64,000 bases of DNA from Euglena gracilis (GCA_039621445.1 CP154954.1:15147805-15211804); one strand, 5' to 3'. Shown: positions 32,331-43,552, counted from the stretch's first letter. Made by a program: numbers and translations. The notes: a model not told the origin generated them from the sequence alone.

Positions 32331-33004
32331 GGGCGCCCGAATTGTTTCAATTCAACGGCTTTCCGGCTTCTCGACCGCTGCGAGCGGCGAAAAAGCCGTG
32401 GAAAACGGCTGAAAAGCCGTGTTGAACAGCGAAGATGCCGTTTCTCCGTGCCCTTTTGGCGGAAAAGCCGTTTGGCCGGCGGCACTGGCGCAAAAGGCGG
32501 CTTTTTTGTACTCCGTCGCGGAAAACCGACAAGGAAGGAAGGGACACCGCGGGCGAAGCACAAAGGCCTTGGGAAACTGAGGCCCCCCCTTCTCTCTCCG
32601 CCGGCCCACGACGCAAAAAAAAACGCCCATTTTCTTTGCTGTGGCCTTTTTTTTAACATGGCTGGCTTTCCCCGTTTGTTTCGACAACATATTTGCCAAC
32701 CCCTCAACTAACAAGGAAAAGCAACTCTCATCGCAAAGTGTTCGTGACAAATTGCGGGACAAAACTGTTCTGGAGTTCTGGGACAAAAGTGCGGGACATC
32801 TCAAAAGAAGGGTTGCTGTCACTGCTGTGCCTCCGCCACTTTGTTCTGCAACGAGTGCAGTATAAGCTCTTGAAAAGCAGAAGCGTATATCTGGCCGAAT
32901 TGCACCATTTCTCGTTCAGCTGTCGGGCAGGGGAAAAAATTCCTCTACGAAAAAGAGGAGTCCAGAATGAGGCTCACAACCAGAACAAAACATGCATTGC
33001 ACAC
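32331..33004. other. Non-coding DNA after Z
   Basis: No credible gene. AAAAGCCGT/ACGGCTTTT words recur at 32350-32480. A dispersed segment lies at 32508-32566. GGGACAAAAC/GGGACAAAAG repeats occur at 32756-32800. Confidence 0.6.
32508..32566 (+). repeat. Short dispersed repeat, copy 1
   Basis: GTACTCC.TCG.GGAAAACCGA followed by GGAAGGAAGGGACACCG.GGGCGAAG recurs at 59007-59065 with few differences. Non-coding. Confidence 0.7.
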
Positions 33005-33305
33005 ATGGTGGCCATCATGGGGCATGATGGCAGATGGCCATCCTGGGTTGTGATGGCCATCAAGGGTCATGATGGACATCAAGGGTCATGATGGCCATCA
33101 CAGGTCATGATGGCCATCAGGGCCATCAGGTGTCATCATGGCCATCATGGATATTGATGGGCATCAAGGGTCATGATGGCCATCATGGGTCATGATGGCC
33201 ATATGGGTCAGGATGGCCATCATGGGTCATTATGGCCATCATGTCATGAATATGGGTCAGGATGGGCATCATGGATCTTGATGGCCATGGGTTGTGATGC
33301 ACCTC
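33005..33305. repeat. GATGGCCATCATGGGTCAT satellite, locus 1
   Basis: About 300 bp of imperfect repeats of a partly palindromic word (ATGATGGCCATCAT). The same satellite is at 60240-60425. Confidence 0.9.
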
Positions 33306-33469
33306 ATGACAACCATGGACAGAAAAATGGCCCTAAAGTGCTAAGTGGGGGGCGAAAAAAACAAAAAAAGCAAATATCCCCAAACTGGAAAAACCAAATC
33401 CAACAAGAAACATTTTTTTTCAAGAGCTTTGATGGAAGGAATTGAACAAACTCTTTACAATCAGGGGTT

Positions 33470-33790
33470 TTTTCAGACGGGGGGGGAGGGGATCGGCAGA
33501 CACCCACCAACATGGCCAAAAATGCATGAAATTGCACCTCTTTCAAAATTTTCGAGGCCAGAAAAGATATACTCACCAGCCCGTACCCCACCCCCCCAGT
33601 GGGGGGGGGGCACGGGGTCCAAGGGCCACCAAAATTGGCCAGAAATGCATGAAATTGCACCTCTTTCAAAATTTTCGAGGCCAGAAAAGATATACCCACC
33701 AGCCCGTACCCCACCCCCCAGTGGGGGGGGGGCAGGGGGTCCAAGGGACCCACCCACCCCACCCCCTCCCCCCCGGGGAGGTGTCCAAGG
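33470..33790 (+). repeat. Tandem repeat with 123-bp period and C/G runs
   Basis: AATGCATGAAATTGCACCTC starts at 33521 and again at 33644, each followed by a segment containing TTTCAAAATTTTCGAGGCCAG and a CCCC...CAGTGGGGGG run. A third partial unit is suggested at the G-rich left edge. DNA from 33306 to 33470 shows nothing recognisable. Confidence 0.85.
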
Positions 33791-34243
33791 CTTAAAAAAA
33801 AAACCCTGTTTCCAATCACCTGCGTTCATGGGGGAACCCATGGTCAGGGACCATAGGCCACTGTAGAACGGCTGGTTCAACATCAGGCTTTTGCTCAAGG
33901 ACCTGGGGGGGGGGGGGCTAATCGGCTGGACTCTGGAAAAAAAATTGACTTGCTAGACCCCCCCCCTCCACCCCCCGGTCCGGGGGTCCCCGCAGCTGGA
34001 AAAAATTTTCCTGCGAGGTGGAAGTGAGGTTTTTAATCGGTCTTTGGCTGATTTTGTTCCAAAAATTCCCCAAATTGGACTAGCCGCAGTCCAGCCCCCC
34101 CCCCCTCCAGGGGTACTGCAATCCCTTAAGCAAAAGCCTGTTCAACACGGAAGGTTGAAGTGCTTGTGCAGCGCAACTTCAGGCTCAACTTTTGCTCGGT
34201 CTTCCGAGCATTCAGGAGCCACAGTGAGGGACATTGAATGAAT
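33791..34243. other. Non-coding, C/G-run-rich DNA
   Basis: Long C and G runs (33906-33917, 33959-33990, 34096-34106) and no credible gene. Unit A starts abruptly at 34244. Confidence 0.6.
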
Positions 34244-36128
34244 GCTGCACCCCCATCTCCGGCAGAAGTGCAACCACCGTTAGGGGATGAACCCCTGCCG
34301 ACAGAGACATATGTCGCACCGGCTACAACGGAGGTTCAACCTCCCGTAGCACCTGCGCCAGCGGTTGTGGAGGATCAACCTCCTCGACCGGATGTCGAAA
34401 TGGAACTGGAGGAAGTACCCCCACGACCACCGACACCGCGCAGGATCCCTGCCGTCCCGAGGACAATGGCAGAGTTTATGGGAGTGTCAGCGCCTGTGGA
34501 AGCACCGATTCCGGTGACGACCACAGCACCACGCCCCGTCGGGCAGGATGACCCTGCTCGGCGCAGGGCGGCTGAACAACCCCAGGAACGAGTGCCGACC
34601 CCTCGGAGCGTCATGCGCGATCCAGCGGTCATTATGCCCGCTTCGCCCAGACGGCAAACGTCTGCTCCGGCACCATCGGCTCCTGATACCAGGAGGAAGC
34701 CACAGGCGTCGCCTCCTGATTCCGGGAGTGCGAAGCCGAAAGGAGGCAAACCGGGTGCTGTACCCTTTAAACCCCCTGCCAAAGGCGATGATGGGAAACC
34801 ACCACCGAAAGGTAGCGCTGGAGGTCAGACTGGCGGACAGTCGAAAGGCCCTACGACAATGCACGACTATTCAGCCGTTACATCGTCCGGGTACGGCAAG
34901 AGCAAACCGAAAGGTAAGGCTCATGGTCGACAGGCCCAATCTTCCGCCGGATCGACGGATGAGGAGCAGGATGAATCTTCTTCACCTCCCGTGTCTGCGG
35001 ATGCCCATCTCTGGACTCAGGATATCCTGACCAGACTAGGCACCGTGGAAGAGAGGACGAAGAAACTGGCTGCTATTAGGCACCAGAAAGGGTCACATAA
35101 TCGATGGATTCAGCCCCTCTTCGTCCGAGGAGAACCTTTCCACTATGTCCCGGAACATACCTGGACATTCTGGAACAGGCGCTCACCCAGAGTACTGGCA
35201 CAGTACTTTGGCGAGGATTGTGTGTTGGATTTCCAGCACGGCACGTCATTTGCCTGAACGTGCACCGTGTGCCACCATCTGCGGCACTACCAACCGCTTG
35301 TGCATGTGTGCAAGCGGCAGGTGCAATCCACGACGTTCCATCACAGGGCATATGTGCCGAACTGTGTGGCGCTCGTATGTGGCGAGTGCCTGAACGCCTG
35401 GAAGCACAGCTTGAACTACTCCTACAGTGAGAATGCTCACGACAGGGATATCCCTGCCTTGTGCATCAACTGTACAGGGGCCAAGTTCGTGCAGACTGCT
35501 GATGGAGCAGTCACCACCATTGTCCCCCAGCACTTGGAGACACTGGAGAAGTGGAAGAAGGAGTACAAGCAGGTGGAAGGCCGCCTGAACCACTCCGACT
35601 TCCGAAAGGTAGAAAGCTACCGCCACACGGGAATGGCCCGTGAGTTCCAGACAAACGCTGGGGCAATGCGCCTCGCCGTCGAGGAACACGCCAAGGTAAG
35701 AATGCCTTACCTCTGGACCGATGGCGACTGGGAGACACAGGTTTACCCCCTGTTCTCCAAGCGTCAGCACGGCGGATACGCCTTGCCACTGTGGTCTCCT
35801 GAAGAACACGATTTAGGGGACTTCAGAGGTTGGTTGGCGGCTGTATTACGGCCCCATACTGCAAGAGCTCGGACAGCGAAGTGGATGTATGACATCAACT
35901 TCAAGCAGACCCCGGGGATGCCCCCGCAGGTGTCTGCGAATCACCCCCGGATGAATTACATCATCTGGCCGGTGATGCTGCCCAGAATTTTCTGGGAACA
36001 GCTCCAACGGTACCTTCAGCACATTGCTGACCGTACCAGGGAGAAGCTGCCGGACAGTTGGATCAAGGACTGGGAGACCCCATCCTTTGGTGTCAAAGAT
36101 CCGGAGCACAACACCATCCGGAGCGAAT
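34244..36128 (+). pseudogene. orfP (A2): Pro-rich protein with a dense Cys/His cluster, stop-interrupted
   Basis: Pro/Ala/Lys-rich disordered N-terminal half, then residues around the stop carry a Cys/His cluster: CTVCHH, C 12 later, THHH-type His pair, CVALVCGECL, and CINC. The spacing C-x2-C ... C-x2-C ... C-x2-C suggests two or more zinc sites, RING/PHD-like in density but not in an order I can assign. TGA at 35255 replaces the TGG codon seen in A3 and A4. The end is TAA after HNTIRSE. The next segment upstream (orfR) is continuous with it in A4, so the parent ORF was longer. Confidence 0.55.
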
Positions 36129-36343
36129 AAGCTCCGCAGCGTTCCCCACGCCAACTGGAGTTGGTTGAGGACCCATTAGGGGACCCTCAACACGACTATT
36201 GGCGTGAGGTGCGCGAACGCCCAGCCGATAAAGGCAGGTGAGGTGGCTGTAAGCGCCAATGCGGCGTCTTTCAGAAACCTCGTCAGGTATTTGCCTGACA
36301 CCCTGTTCGGGTATTTGCCCGAACACCCCTTCGAAGACCCTTT
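36129..36343. other. Spacer between orfP and the palindrome
   Basis: About 215 bp, shared by all four copies, with two GGGTATTTGCC/GCCTGACACCC-type repeats (36290-36330). In A1 and A3 part of it is read as the orfP tail. No independent gene is evident. Confidence 0.5.
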
Positions 36344-36366
36344 GCGGTATATATATTATATACCGC
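36344..36366 (+). repeat. Perfect 23-nt palindrome (A2)
   Basis: Stem of 10 bp, loop TAT. Copies A1 and A3 have it intact. Copy A4 diverges after the first seven bases (GCGGTAT), so the breakpoint lies inside it. Confidence 0.9.
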
Positions 36367-37084
36367 CCGAAAGGCAATGGTAGAGCCGAGGCAGCCGTGA
36401 AATCCGTTGTCAATATCGTTGCCAGGGTTGGTATTAGCACACTCACCGTACAAAATTGTTTTCGGACGAGACCCTCCGGCCATAGGGGATATCCCCTCGG
36501 AGAGACCCGACCGAAGTAGTGTCAGCTGTGAAACGTGGTTTGCAGAAGTGGAATCACTCCGCTCTGCAGTCCAATCACGTGTCACAGAAATTCATTCCAA
36601 CAAACGGAAATTTTTTTTACAAAACTTCAACACACCCGTGTATAGTCCAGGTCACCGCGTGTGGGTACGGAATAACCGCACCCGCATGCAATCTTCCAAG
36701 CTAGATCATCTTTGGCTCGGCCCATGCGAATTTTTGGAGAGATTAGGTAGTATCGGGCGATATAAAGTTGCCTTGCCCAACGGGATTGAGGACGTCCATA
36801 TGGACGACTTCAGACCGTACCTAAGCCCCCCAGACGGAAAGGCTATCACCTGCCTATATTTCAAGCCCCGTTCCAGATTACCTGAAACGGACGACTTTGT
36901 GGTCGATAAGATAATAGAGCACAAGGTCGACAGGGGTGTGCACTACTGGAAAGTTCGCTGGAAAGGGTATGGGCCAGAGGAGGACACTTGGGAGCCAGCA
37001 TCCAGTTTTGTTGGACATATCCAGCAGTATTGGAAGCTGTGGAACAAGCGCAATAACATAGACAAAAACATAAACACTTTCTGA
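36361..37084 (+). pseudogene. Integrase tail plus intact chromodomain (A2)
   Basis: Begins PKGNGRAEAAVKSVVN as in A1; then 74 bp present in A1 (813-886) are missing, shifting the frame. From 36407 a single frame runs through the post-core region (HSPYKIVFGRDPP; LDHLWLGPCEFLER), GIEDVHMDDF with Glu where A1 and A3 have a stop, and a complete chromodomain (DDFVVDKIIEHK; YWKVRWKGYGPEEDTWEP). The upstream two thirds of integrase are absent. It is the best preserved chromodomain of the array. Confidence 0.85.
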
Positions 37085-37275
37085 AACGATTTCGTTTCGG
37101 AGAATGTGTGTGTTTTATGTGAATGTTTCGCGTTTATACCCACCCCTGCACTCATCTTCTGTCTTTCTCACAGAGTTTTTGATTAAGATAGAAGCCTTCT
37201 TTTTTCAGTGCACCAGCACTCAAAGCTACTGACAAAAAGGTTTCCCTTTGTTGCAGTCGTCGTTCGGGTAGCATC
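37085..37275. other. Short spacer between chromodomain and orfQ1
   Basis: About 190 bp, conserved in A1-A3, with a GAAACGA-TT-TCGTTTC hairpin (about 37083-37098) immediately after the chromodomain stop. If a hidden LTR exists between tandem units it would have to be here, but it is very short and lacks a second copy to compare. Confidence 0.5.
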
Positions 37276-38165
37276 ATGCTGCCTGGGCGCGGACCTGGAC
37301 CAGGTCCACCATGGCCGCAGCCTCCTGGCGCGCCATACCCCCAGTACCCTCAGTATGCTGAGGCCCCGATTCCGGGTGCCCCACATGCTGAGAGGGTTTC
37401 AGCCCCGGTATTCGCCGCGGCTACCAGCAGCCGGTCCGCATATGCGGCACCAGATCCATCTGCCGTCCAGCAGCCGGCACCCCAGCCACCAGTGCAGCGC
37501 AGATTGCGCCTGCCCCCGTATGCGGGAGAGATGATCTTCCGCACTACGGAGACTTTGGAGCGGGCGATGTGTATGTGCGCACACCCCCCAACGGATCCCT
37601 TTATGAAAGCCCTTTGGGATGCATACTGTGCTCAGTTGTTGGTGGTAGCCAACACGCCTGTGGCTCAGTGGTGTCCCTGTGGTCAAGCCCTGATGACGGG
37701 AGACGGTATTTCTCGTGGGCATCCGATTCCGGATTCAAGCCTGGCGAGACAATGATGGACCTTGGCGTGTATGTGCCGTCCATGCTGCAAACGCAGAGGA
37801 CGGTGGGATGCCACACCGTGCATATCTGTGAGCACACGCCCCCACGGGTAGGTGAGGCTGTGCATGTCCCACCTGGGATGACGAGAATTTTTGCTCGCCC
37901 GCCCTCGCCGCAGCGAATGCCGCCGCGCGAGCCGCCAGCGGAGCAATTTGTCTCGCAGTACGCGACGCACGCGGATTACCCGCGCGGCGCACGCGTGCTC
38001 CCAGCCGGACAGTCGGACGTGCCCCCTGAGGCATACGTCCAACACATGTTCGTGCACTGGATGCCACAGGCATCACCGGTCGCCCCTGCCCCTGGCGTTG
38101 AGCCACGGCGGCAGGTGGAGTCCATAGTGGTGGAGGATGAACCTCCCCACAGTGTGGCAGCCTGA
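37276..38165 (+). pseudogene. orfQ1 (A2), frameshifted
   Basis: Same start (MLPGRGPGPGPPWPQPP) as A1 and A3. A base is missing in GATGACGGGAGACGG near 37697, so the frame moves; from 37569 the next frame carries the rest of the protein to VVEDEPPHSVAA and TGA 38163. The Cys/His cluster (CMCAHPP, WCPCG) is just before the break. The same frame continues after the TGA into orfQ2. Function unknown. Confidence 0.5.
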
Positions 38166-38231
38166 CCGCCCAGTGCACCTCCTGTCCAGACCGGGGATAT
38201 CCCCCGTCGGCAGGAGGCTCCCCACTACCAC

Positions 38232-38792
38232 ATGGCACCTCCGGGAACCGAGCAGGATGAGCTTGCTCGGCACTTCCTGCAGGAGCCAGTATTCGCGTCT
38301 GAAGAGCACCGGACGAGGTATTACGCCTCTCTGGCTGCCCTTCAGGGATACACCCCCTACCATCCGTACCAGCCGCAGCTGCGGGTGGCAACCCCGGTTT
38401 TACCCGGTGAGCCCCCGGCAGGTGTGGCAGTATTACCTGCCACCCTGAAGCGCGACAGGGCTACGGAGAACCTTACCCCACAGCCCAGGCGACCCAGCCC
38501 ACGGGACGCGGAAGGCGGTGTGGCGAGGCAGGTGGAAGCCAGCCAGGATACCCCGACTGGACGACCACCGGCAGAGGCACAGGTGGCGATGAGCCGTCCT
38601 GTTGCCGCAATGCCACCGCCGATCCCTCCGGTATGGAAGGAGCCGCGACCCCCTGCGTCGAAGCCAAGCCCACGCCAGGCTCCTAGCCAACGCCCAGCCA
38701 CGCCATCACCGCGACGTGCAGCGGATCGGCAAGATCCCTCCCCAGAGATGGAATGGGAAGGAACCGAACCGACTGCGGCACCGAGCGCCTGA
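38232..38792 (+). CDS. orfQ2 (A2): proline-rich protein
   Basis: ATG 38232, 186 residues, near-identical to A1. Ends APSA at TGA 38790. An ATG at 38811 (MGKDTGKAEGKGKG) opens the following Lys/Gly-rich stretch in the same frame, and a one-base change in the repeat moves to the frame of orfQ3. Confidence 0.45.
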   Translation: MAPPGTEQDELARHFLQEPVFASEEHRTRYYASLAALQGYTPYHPYQPQLRVATPVLPGEPPAGVAVLPATLKRDRATENLTPQPRRPSPRDAEGGVARQVEASQDTPTGRPPAEAQVAMSRPVAAMPPPIPPVWKEPRPPASKPSPRQAPSQRPATPSPRRAADRQDPSPEMEWEGTEPTAAPSA

Positions 38793-38810
38793 CCCTCTGG
38801 TATTCGCCAG

Positions 38811-40020
38811 ATGGGGAAGGACACTGGCAAGGCTGAGGGCAAAGGCAAAGGAGAAGGCAAAGGCGTTTGCCGGCAAAGGTAAGGGTGAGGGCAAAGGTGA
38901 GGGTAAAGGTAAGGGTACAGGACGTGAGGAGGAAGAACAACCAGCGGAAGTCCTCTCGGACTTTGAGCAAATGCTCAGGTTCAAGGAGGAGCTGGAGGAC
39001 GAAGGCTGGCGAATGCAGCATGATTACCATGTTGCAGGAAACCGCCCCGTCACCCCTCCACAAGCTGTCATCGATGTGGTATTACACCACACTGAGAACA
39101 GAGTCAGACAATTCCATTACGGAATTGATCTGTACGCCTTCGAAGGTGAAGGTGGCAGACCCTTGCTGGATGCCCAGCCAGGTTTGTGGGAGCTCTGGTT
39201 TTGGCTGGGATACCCCTGCCAGAACTGGAGGCTCTTCAGCGATTCCACTGGTCGCAGTTACCTGCACCAGTTAGGATTCCGGGACCAGCATGTGTTGGCC
39301 CGGAGGCTGAAGGCCTACTTCGAATGTATTCACTCGGTAGGACCCCTCAGAGTCCAGTGGAAATACTACCCCCTGAACCCCGACATCGAACGCCTGATCG
39401 AGGTGTTGTGGTGCAACAACCTCCAGGTTTGGCTGGTGAGCCATTACGGCTCCACCTTCCGCGTTAAGCGTGTTTCCCTGGCTTACCCACAGAGGTATGA
39501 CCTCTGTTGTAAGTACTGCGGGCAGGAACTTCCTGTCGACTTCTGGGGATTCGGCGTCCGCGGAAGTCCTCCACCGCCTCGTGATAACCCGGGCCTGAAG
39601 ATGGGACGCCGCATGCTTATGCATGTGTGCCGCGACGCCCCGGATCTCCAGGGCAAAAGTCACCGCGTCCGCAAGCAGCGTGTTTTTATGCTGCACCAGT
39701 TCTGGTGGCGAGCCTGGACCACCTACGTCATGGAGGTGTATGTACATCTCCGTGACCCCCAGGACGACAGGCCTGGTATGGAAAGCTTGCCACCGGATTA
39801 CGGCGATCCCATTGAGGGTCCTCGTCGTCGTCGGGTCATCGCCGACCTGCGCCGCAACTGGCACCTGGCTGATATCAGCCTGGAAGAACACTTGCGGCGA
39901 CAGTTCGGCGGTACCCTCGACCCGGAGGTATTCCTCCAGTTGATGATGCACCCGAAGGCCGTCCTCGACCTGCGTATGCCGATTCTGGCATGCGTTCAGG
40001 AGTTAAAGGATGGCTTTTTC
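38811..40020 (+). CDS. orfQ3 (A2): Trp/Tyr-rich protein of unknown family
   Basis: After an AK/GKGKGEG tract and EEEEQPAEVLSDF comes about 350 residues of well-folded-looking sequence rich in Trp, Tyr and Leu (LWELWFWLGYPCQNW; LHQFWWRAWTTYVMEVYV), with a CCKYCG motif near 39510 and a later HVC that may form a small zinc site. I recognise no family. The frame stays open to 40449, but after about 40020 coding character moves to other frames. A1 and A3 lack this part because X replaced 38966-40442. Confidence 0.5.
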
Positions 40021-41153
40021 GAGGTCTGGACGGATACGTGTTACCTCGGATTCCTGGCCCGAACAGGCCTGCCAACGCCTGGGTGCAGCCATCATGGCCG
40101 CCACCCTGGCCCAACAGCGCCAGCAGCAGTACGCTGGCCTTTTACAGGCTGCCGGATACTCAGGGATGCCGATGGCATCCCGACGATCCTCGTTCGCCCG
40201 AGGATCTGCGTGCCTTCATCGCCCCGGAGGATGAACCTCTGGCGCGAAGGAGACGTGAGGCGTCAGTCGCTTCCACCACCGCGATTCCGCGGCGGGAGGA
40301 ACGCGAACGCAGCCCCTCCGTCACAATTCTGGAGGCAGCGCCGCCGTCTCCGACAGGAACGGCTGTATCCTTGGTCTCTGCCCCGCGAGCGGCAGGGGAA
40401 CGATCAGTTTCCCCGGCCCCCGCGGCGGCTCCCGTCTGTCCACCGGTAGGTGGGGACGAGGAACTCCCTCAGGAAGGCGAGAACGTGAAGGATATCCTCT
40501 ACGCTGCTCTACCTGCACCGGCACAGCCTCGGCCAGACGAAGCACCCACAGAGGATATACCTGTGACAGCAACGCCTGTCCCGACGGCTGAGCCTCAACC
40601 CGAGGTGACTGGTATGGTCGTCGACGATATCCTCGAAGAACCTACCAGCCCCGCAGCACGCACCTCATTAGGAGCCCGCGTGCTCGGCGCGGTAGTCACT
40701 GGCATTACTGCCGTGGCTGCTGCACTAACGCCACGAGGTGGAGGCGTAGCATCAAGCTCCGCCACTGAGGTCGTGTAGATGCCGGCTGTCGGCGTCCCGG
40801 CACCCCCATCTCCGGCAGAAGTGCAACCAACGTTGGATGATGAACTTCTGCCGACAGAGACATCTGTCGCACGGCTACAACGGAGGTTCCACCTCCCGTA
40901 GAACCTGCGCCACCGGTTGTGGAGGATCAACCTCCTAGACCGGATGTCGAAATGGAAGTGGAGGAGATACCCCCACGACCACCGACACCGCGCAGGATCC
41001 ATGCTGTCCCGAGGACAATGGCAGAGCTTCTGGGAGTGTCTGCGCCTGTGGCAGCACCGATTCCGGTGACGACCACAGTACCACGCCCCTTCGGGCAGGA
41101 TGAACCTGCTCGGCGCAGGACGGCTGAACAACCCCAGGAACGAGTGCCGACCC
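40010..41153 (+). pseudogene. orfR (A2): disordered Pro/Glu-rich linker, broken
   Basis: Coding character passes through frame 2 (LAQQRQQQYAGLLQAAGY, 40010-40234) to the frame holding REERERSPSVTILE and GGDEELPQEGENVKDILYAALP. TAG at 40776 replaces GAG of A4, and a missing base near 40852 (shared with A1) breaks the frame again. It would lead into orfP in A3 but the insert at 41154-41812 intervenes. A short hydrophobic stretch (VLGAVVTGITAVAAAL) could be a weak membrane or packing helix. Confidence 0.45.
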
Positions 41154-41812
41154 CTCGAGAGTGAAATTGGGTCGGTGTTTGAATCTCGAAGGACCGCCCT
41201 TAGGGTTGGAGCTGGCCCTGTCCTCCCACACAACCCAATGCCCCCCCCCGCTCCCTGACTTTTCCGTCATATTGCAGCAATCAAGCGGTACTTAATGGCT
41301 CAGGCGCGTGCTCCGCCAGCGTCCAACAATCCTTCGCTTAACGCGAGAGATCGCAGCATTAAATGCATCCCAAAGAATGCCTGCCGCGACTTGGGTGCCC
41401 CCCCTCGAGCTCGCATTGCACCCCGACCCGGGCCCTTCTGCCGCAGTCAACCAGTCCCAAAAAACTGAGGTCGTCGAGGACCCACCCACCCCAGACGCCG
41501 ATTCAATTCCCAAGTCTTTCTCCCCGCCCACCGAGAACGGGTGGCCTCATTCCACAGGTATCGGCCCGAGACCACGCGCATCTGTCCTGTGTTCGGTTGT
41601 CCACCCCGCACCCCTGTCTCCTCATAACACGGTGGGGAACCCCCCCTCTTCCCACTCGTTATTTTTTTCACTACCGCTGTTATCCTTTCTTTACCCACTC
41701 CCTCTTTTTACCCACCAGCTTGCGTCCCTCCACTTTTTTCGAGTTTGTCTCCACGACTAGGTTCCCCCAATGAACCTGAAGCCGCAGCGCTTCTCAACCC
41801 CTTCCCCGCCCC
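41154..41812. mobile_element. 659-bp foreign insert inside orfR/orfP
   Basis: Unit A reads CCCCTCGGAGCGTCATG in A2's start copy (34600 region) and A4, but here CCCCTCGAG is followed by about 659 bp of unrelated DNA, then GCGAGCGTCATG. The border repeats CGAG on both sides, possibly a short target duplication. No ORF of note, no terminal inverted repeats, and no clear GT-AG intron signals at the borders. It could be an introner, a short transposon or filler DNA. Confidence 0.5.
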
Positions 41813-41821
41813 GCGAGCGTC

Positions 41822-43450
41822 ATGCGCGATCCAGCGGTCATTATGCCCGCTTCGCCCAGACGGCAAACGTCTGCTCCGGCACCATCGGCTCCTGATACCA
41901 GGAGTAAGCTACAGGCGTCGCCTCCTGATTCCGGGAGTGCGAAGCCGAAAGGAGGCAAACCGGGTGCTGCACCCTGTAAACCCCCTGCCAAAGGCGGTGA
42001 TGGGAAACCACCACCGAAAGGTAGCGCTGGAGGTCAGACTGGCGGACAGTCGAAAGGCCCTACGACAATGCACGACTATTCGGCCGTTACATCGTCCGGG
42101 TACGGCAAGAGCAAACCGAAAGGTAAGGCTCATGGTCGACAGGCCCAATCTTCCGCCGGATCGACGGATGAGGAGCAGGATGAACCTTCTTCACCTCCCG
42201 TGTCTGCGGATGCCCAGCTCTGGACTCAGGATATCCTGACCAGACTAGGCACCGTGGAAGAGAGGACGAAGAAACTGGCTGCTATTAGGCACCAGAAAGG
42301 GTCACATAATCGATAGATTCAGCCCCTCTTCGTCCGAGGAGAACCTTTCCACTATGTCCCGGAACATACCTGGACATTCTGGAACAGGCGCTCACCCAGA
42401 GTACTGGCACAGTACTTTGGCGAGGATTGTGTGTTGGATTTCCAGCACGGCACGTCCTTTGCCTGGACGTGCACCGTGTGCCACCATCTGCGGCACTACC
42501 AACCGCTTGTGCATGTGTGCAAGCGGCAGGTGCAATCCACGACGTTCCATCACAGGGCATATGTGCCGAACTGTGTGGCGCTCGTATGTGGTGAGTGCCT
42601 GAAAGCCTGGAAGCACAGCTTGAACTACTCCTACAGTGAGAATGCTCACGACAGGGATATACCTGCCTTGTGCATCAACTGTACAGGGGCCAAGTTCGTG
42701 CAGACTGCTGATGGAGCAGTCACCACCATTGTCCCCCAGCACTTGGAGACACTGGAGAAGTGGAAGAAGGAGTACAAGCAGGTGGAAGGCCGCCTGAACC
42801 ACTCCGACTTCCGAAAGGTAGAAAGCTACCGCCACACGGGAATGGCCCGTGAGTTCCATACAAACGCTGGGGCAATGCGCCTCGCCGTCGAGGAACACGC
42901 CAAGGTAAGAATGCCTTACCTCTGGACCGATGGCGACTGGGAGACACAGGTTTACCCCCTGTTCTCCAAGCGTCAGCACGGCGGATACGCCTTGCCACTG
43001 TGGCCTCCTGAAGAACACGATTTAGTGGACTTCAGAGGTTGGTTGGCGGCTGTATTACGGCCCCATACTGCAAGAGCTCGGACAGCGAAGTGGATGTATG
43101 ACATCAACTTCAAGCAGACCCCGGGGATGCCTCCGCAGGTGTCTGCGAATCACCCCCGGATGAATTACATCATCTGGCCGGTGATGCTGCCCAGAATTTT
43201 CTGGGAACAGCTCCAACGGTACCTTCAGCACATTGCTGACCGTACCAGGGAGAAGCTGCCGGACAGTTGGATCAAGGACTGGGAGACCCCATCCTTTGAT
43301 GTCAAAGATCCGGAGCACAACACCATCCGGAGCGAATCAGCTCCGCAGCGTTCCCCACGCCAACTGGAGTTGGTTGAGGACCCATTAGGGGACCCTCAAC
43401 ACGACTATTGGCGTGAGGTGCGCGAACGCCCAGCCGATAAAGGCAGGTGA
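41822..43450 (+). pseudogene. orfP (A3), stop-interrupted
   Basis: The best copy for the Cys/His cluster (CTVCHH ... CVALVCGECL ... CINC; from 42470). The frame is interrupted only by TAG at 42314-42316, where A2 and A4 have TGG (NRWIQP). It ends at 43450 after the RSESAPQRSP tail shared with A1. Proline-rich N-terminal half begins with SVMRDPAVIMPASPRRQ. No catalytic motif is visible; zinc binding is inferred from Cys/His spacing. Confidence 0.55.
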
Positions 43451-43552
43451 GGTGGCTGTAAGCGCCAATGCGGCGTCTTTCAGAAACCTCGTCAGGTATT
43501 TGCCTGACACCCTGTTCGGGTATTTGCCCGAACACCCCTTCGAAGACCCTTT

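Larger units (their letters stand above)
34244..41153 (+). mobile_element. Unit A, copy A2 (the only copy without X)
   Basis: Holds orfP, the 23-nt palindrome, integrase tail with chromodomain, then orfQ1-Q3 and orfR, which leads into orfP of copy A3. Distance between the MLPGRG starts of A2 and A3 is 7,282 bp, or about 6.62 kb without the foreign insert at 41154-41812. This is the reference copy for what X replaced in A1 and A3. Confidence 0.75.

Noticed and set aside
33005-33305. CRISPR array
   Set aside because: The repeats are contiguous satellite words with no spacers of regular length, and the genome is eukaryotic.
33345-33866. ORFs over the 123-bp repeat
   Set aside because: They repeat with the DNA period and encode no recognisable domain.
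37085-37275. LTR between unit A copies
   Set aside because: Only 190 bp, does not begin TG or end CA in a convincing way, and no flanking duplicate exists apart from the repeat of the unit itself.
41154-41812. Spliceosomal GT-AG intron
   Set aside because: Borders show CGAG repeats and no GT-AG at either edge; a non-canonical intron remains possible but is not supported.
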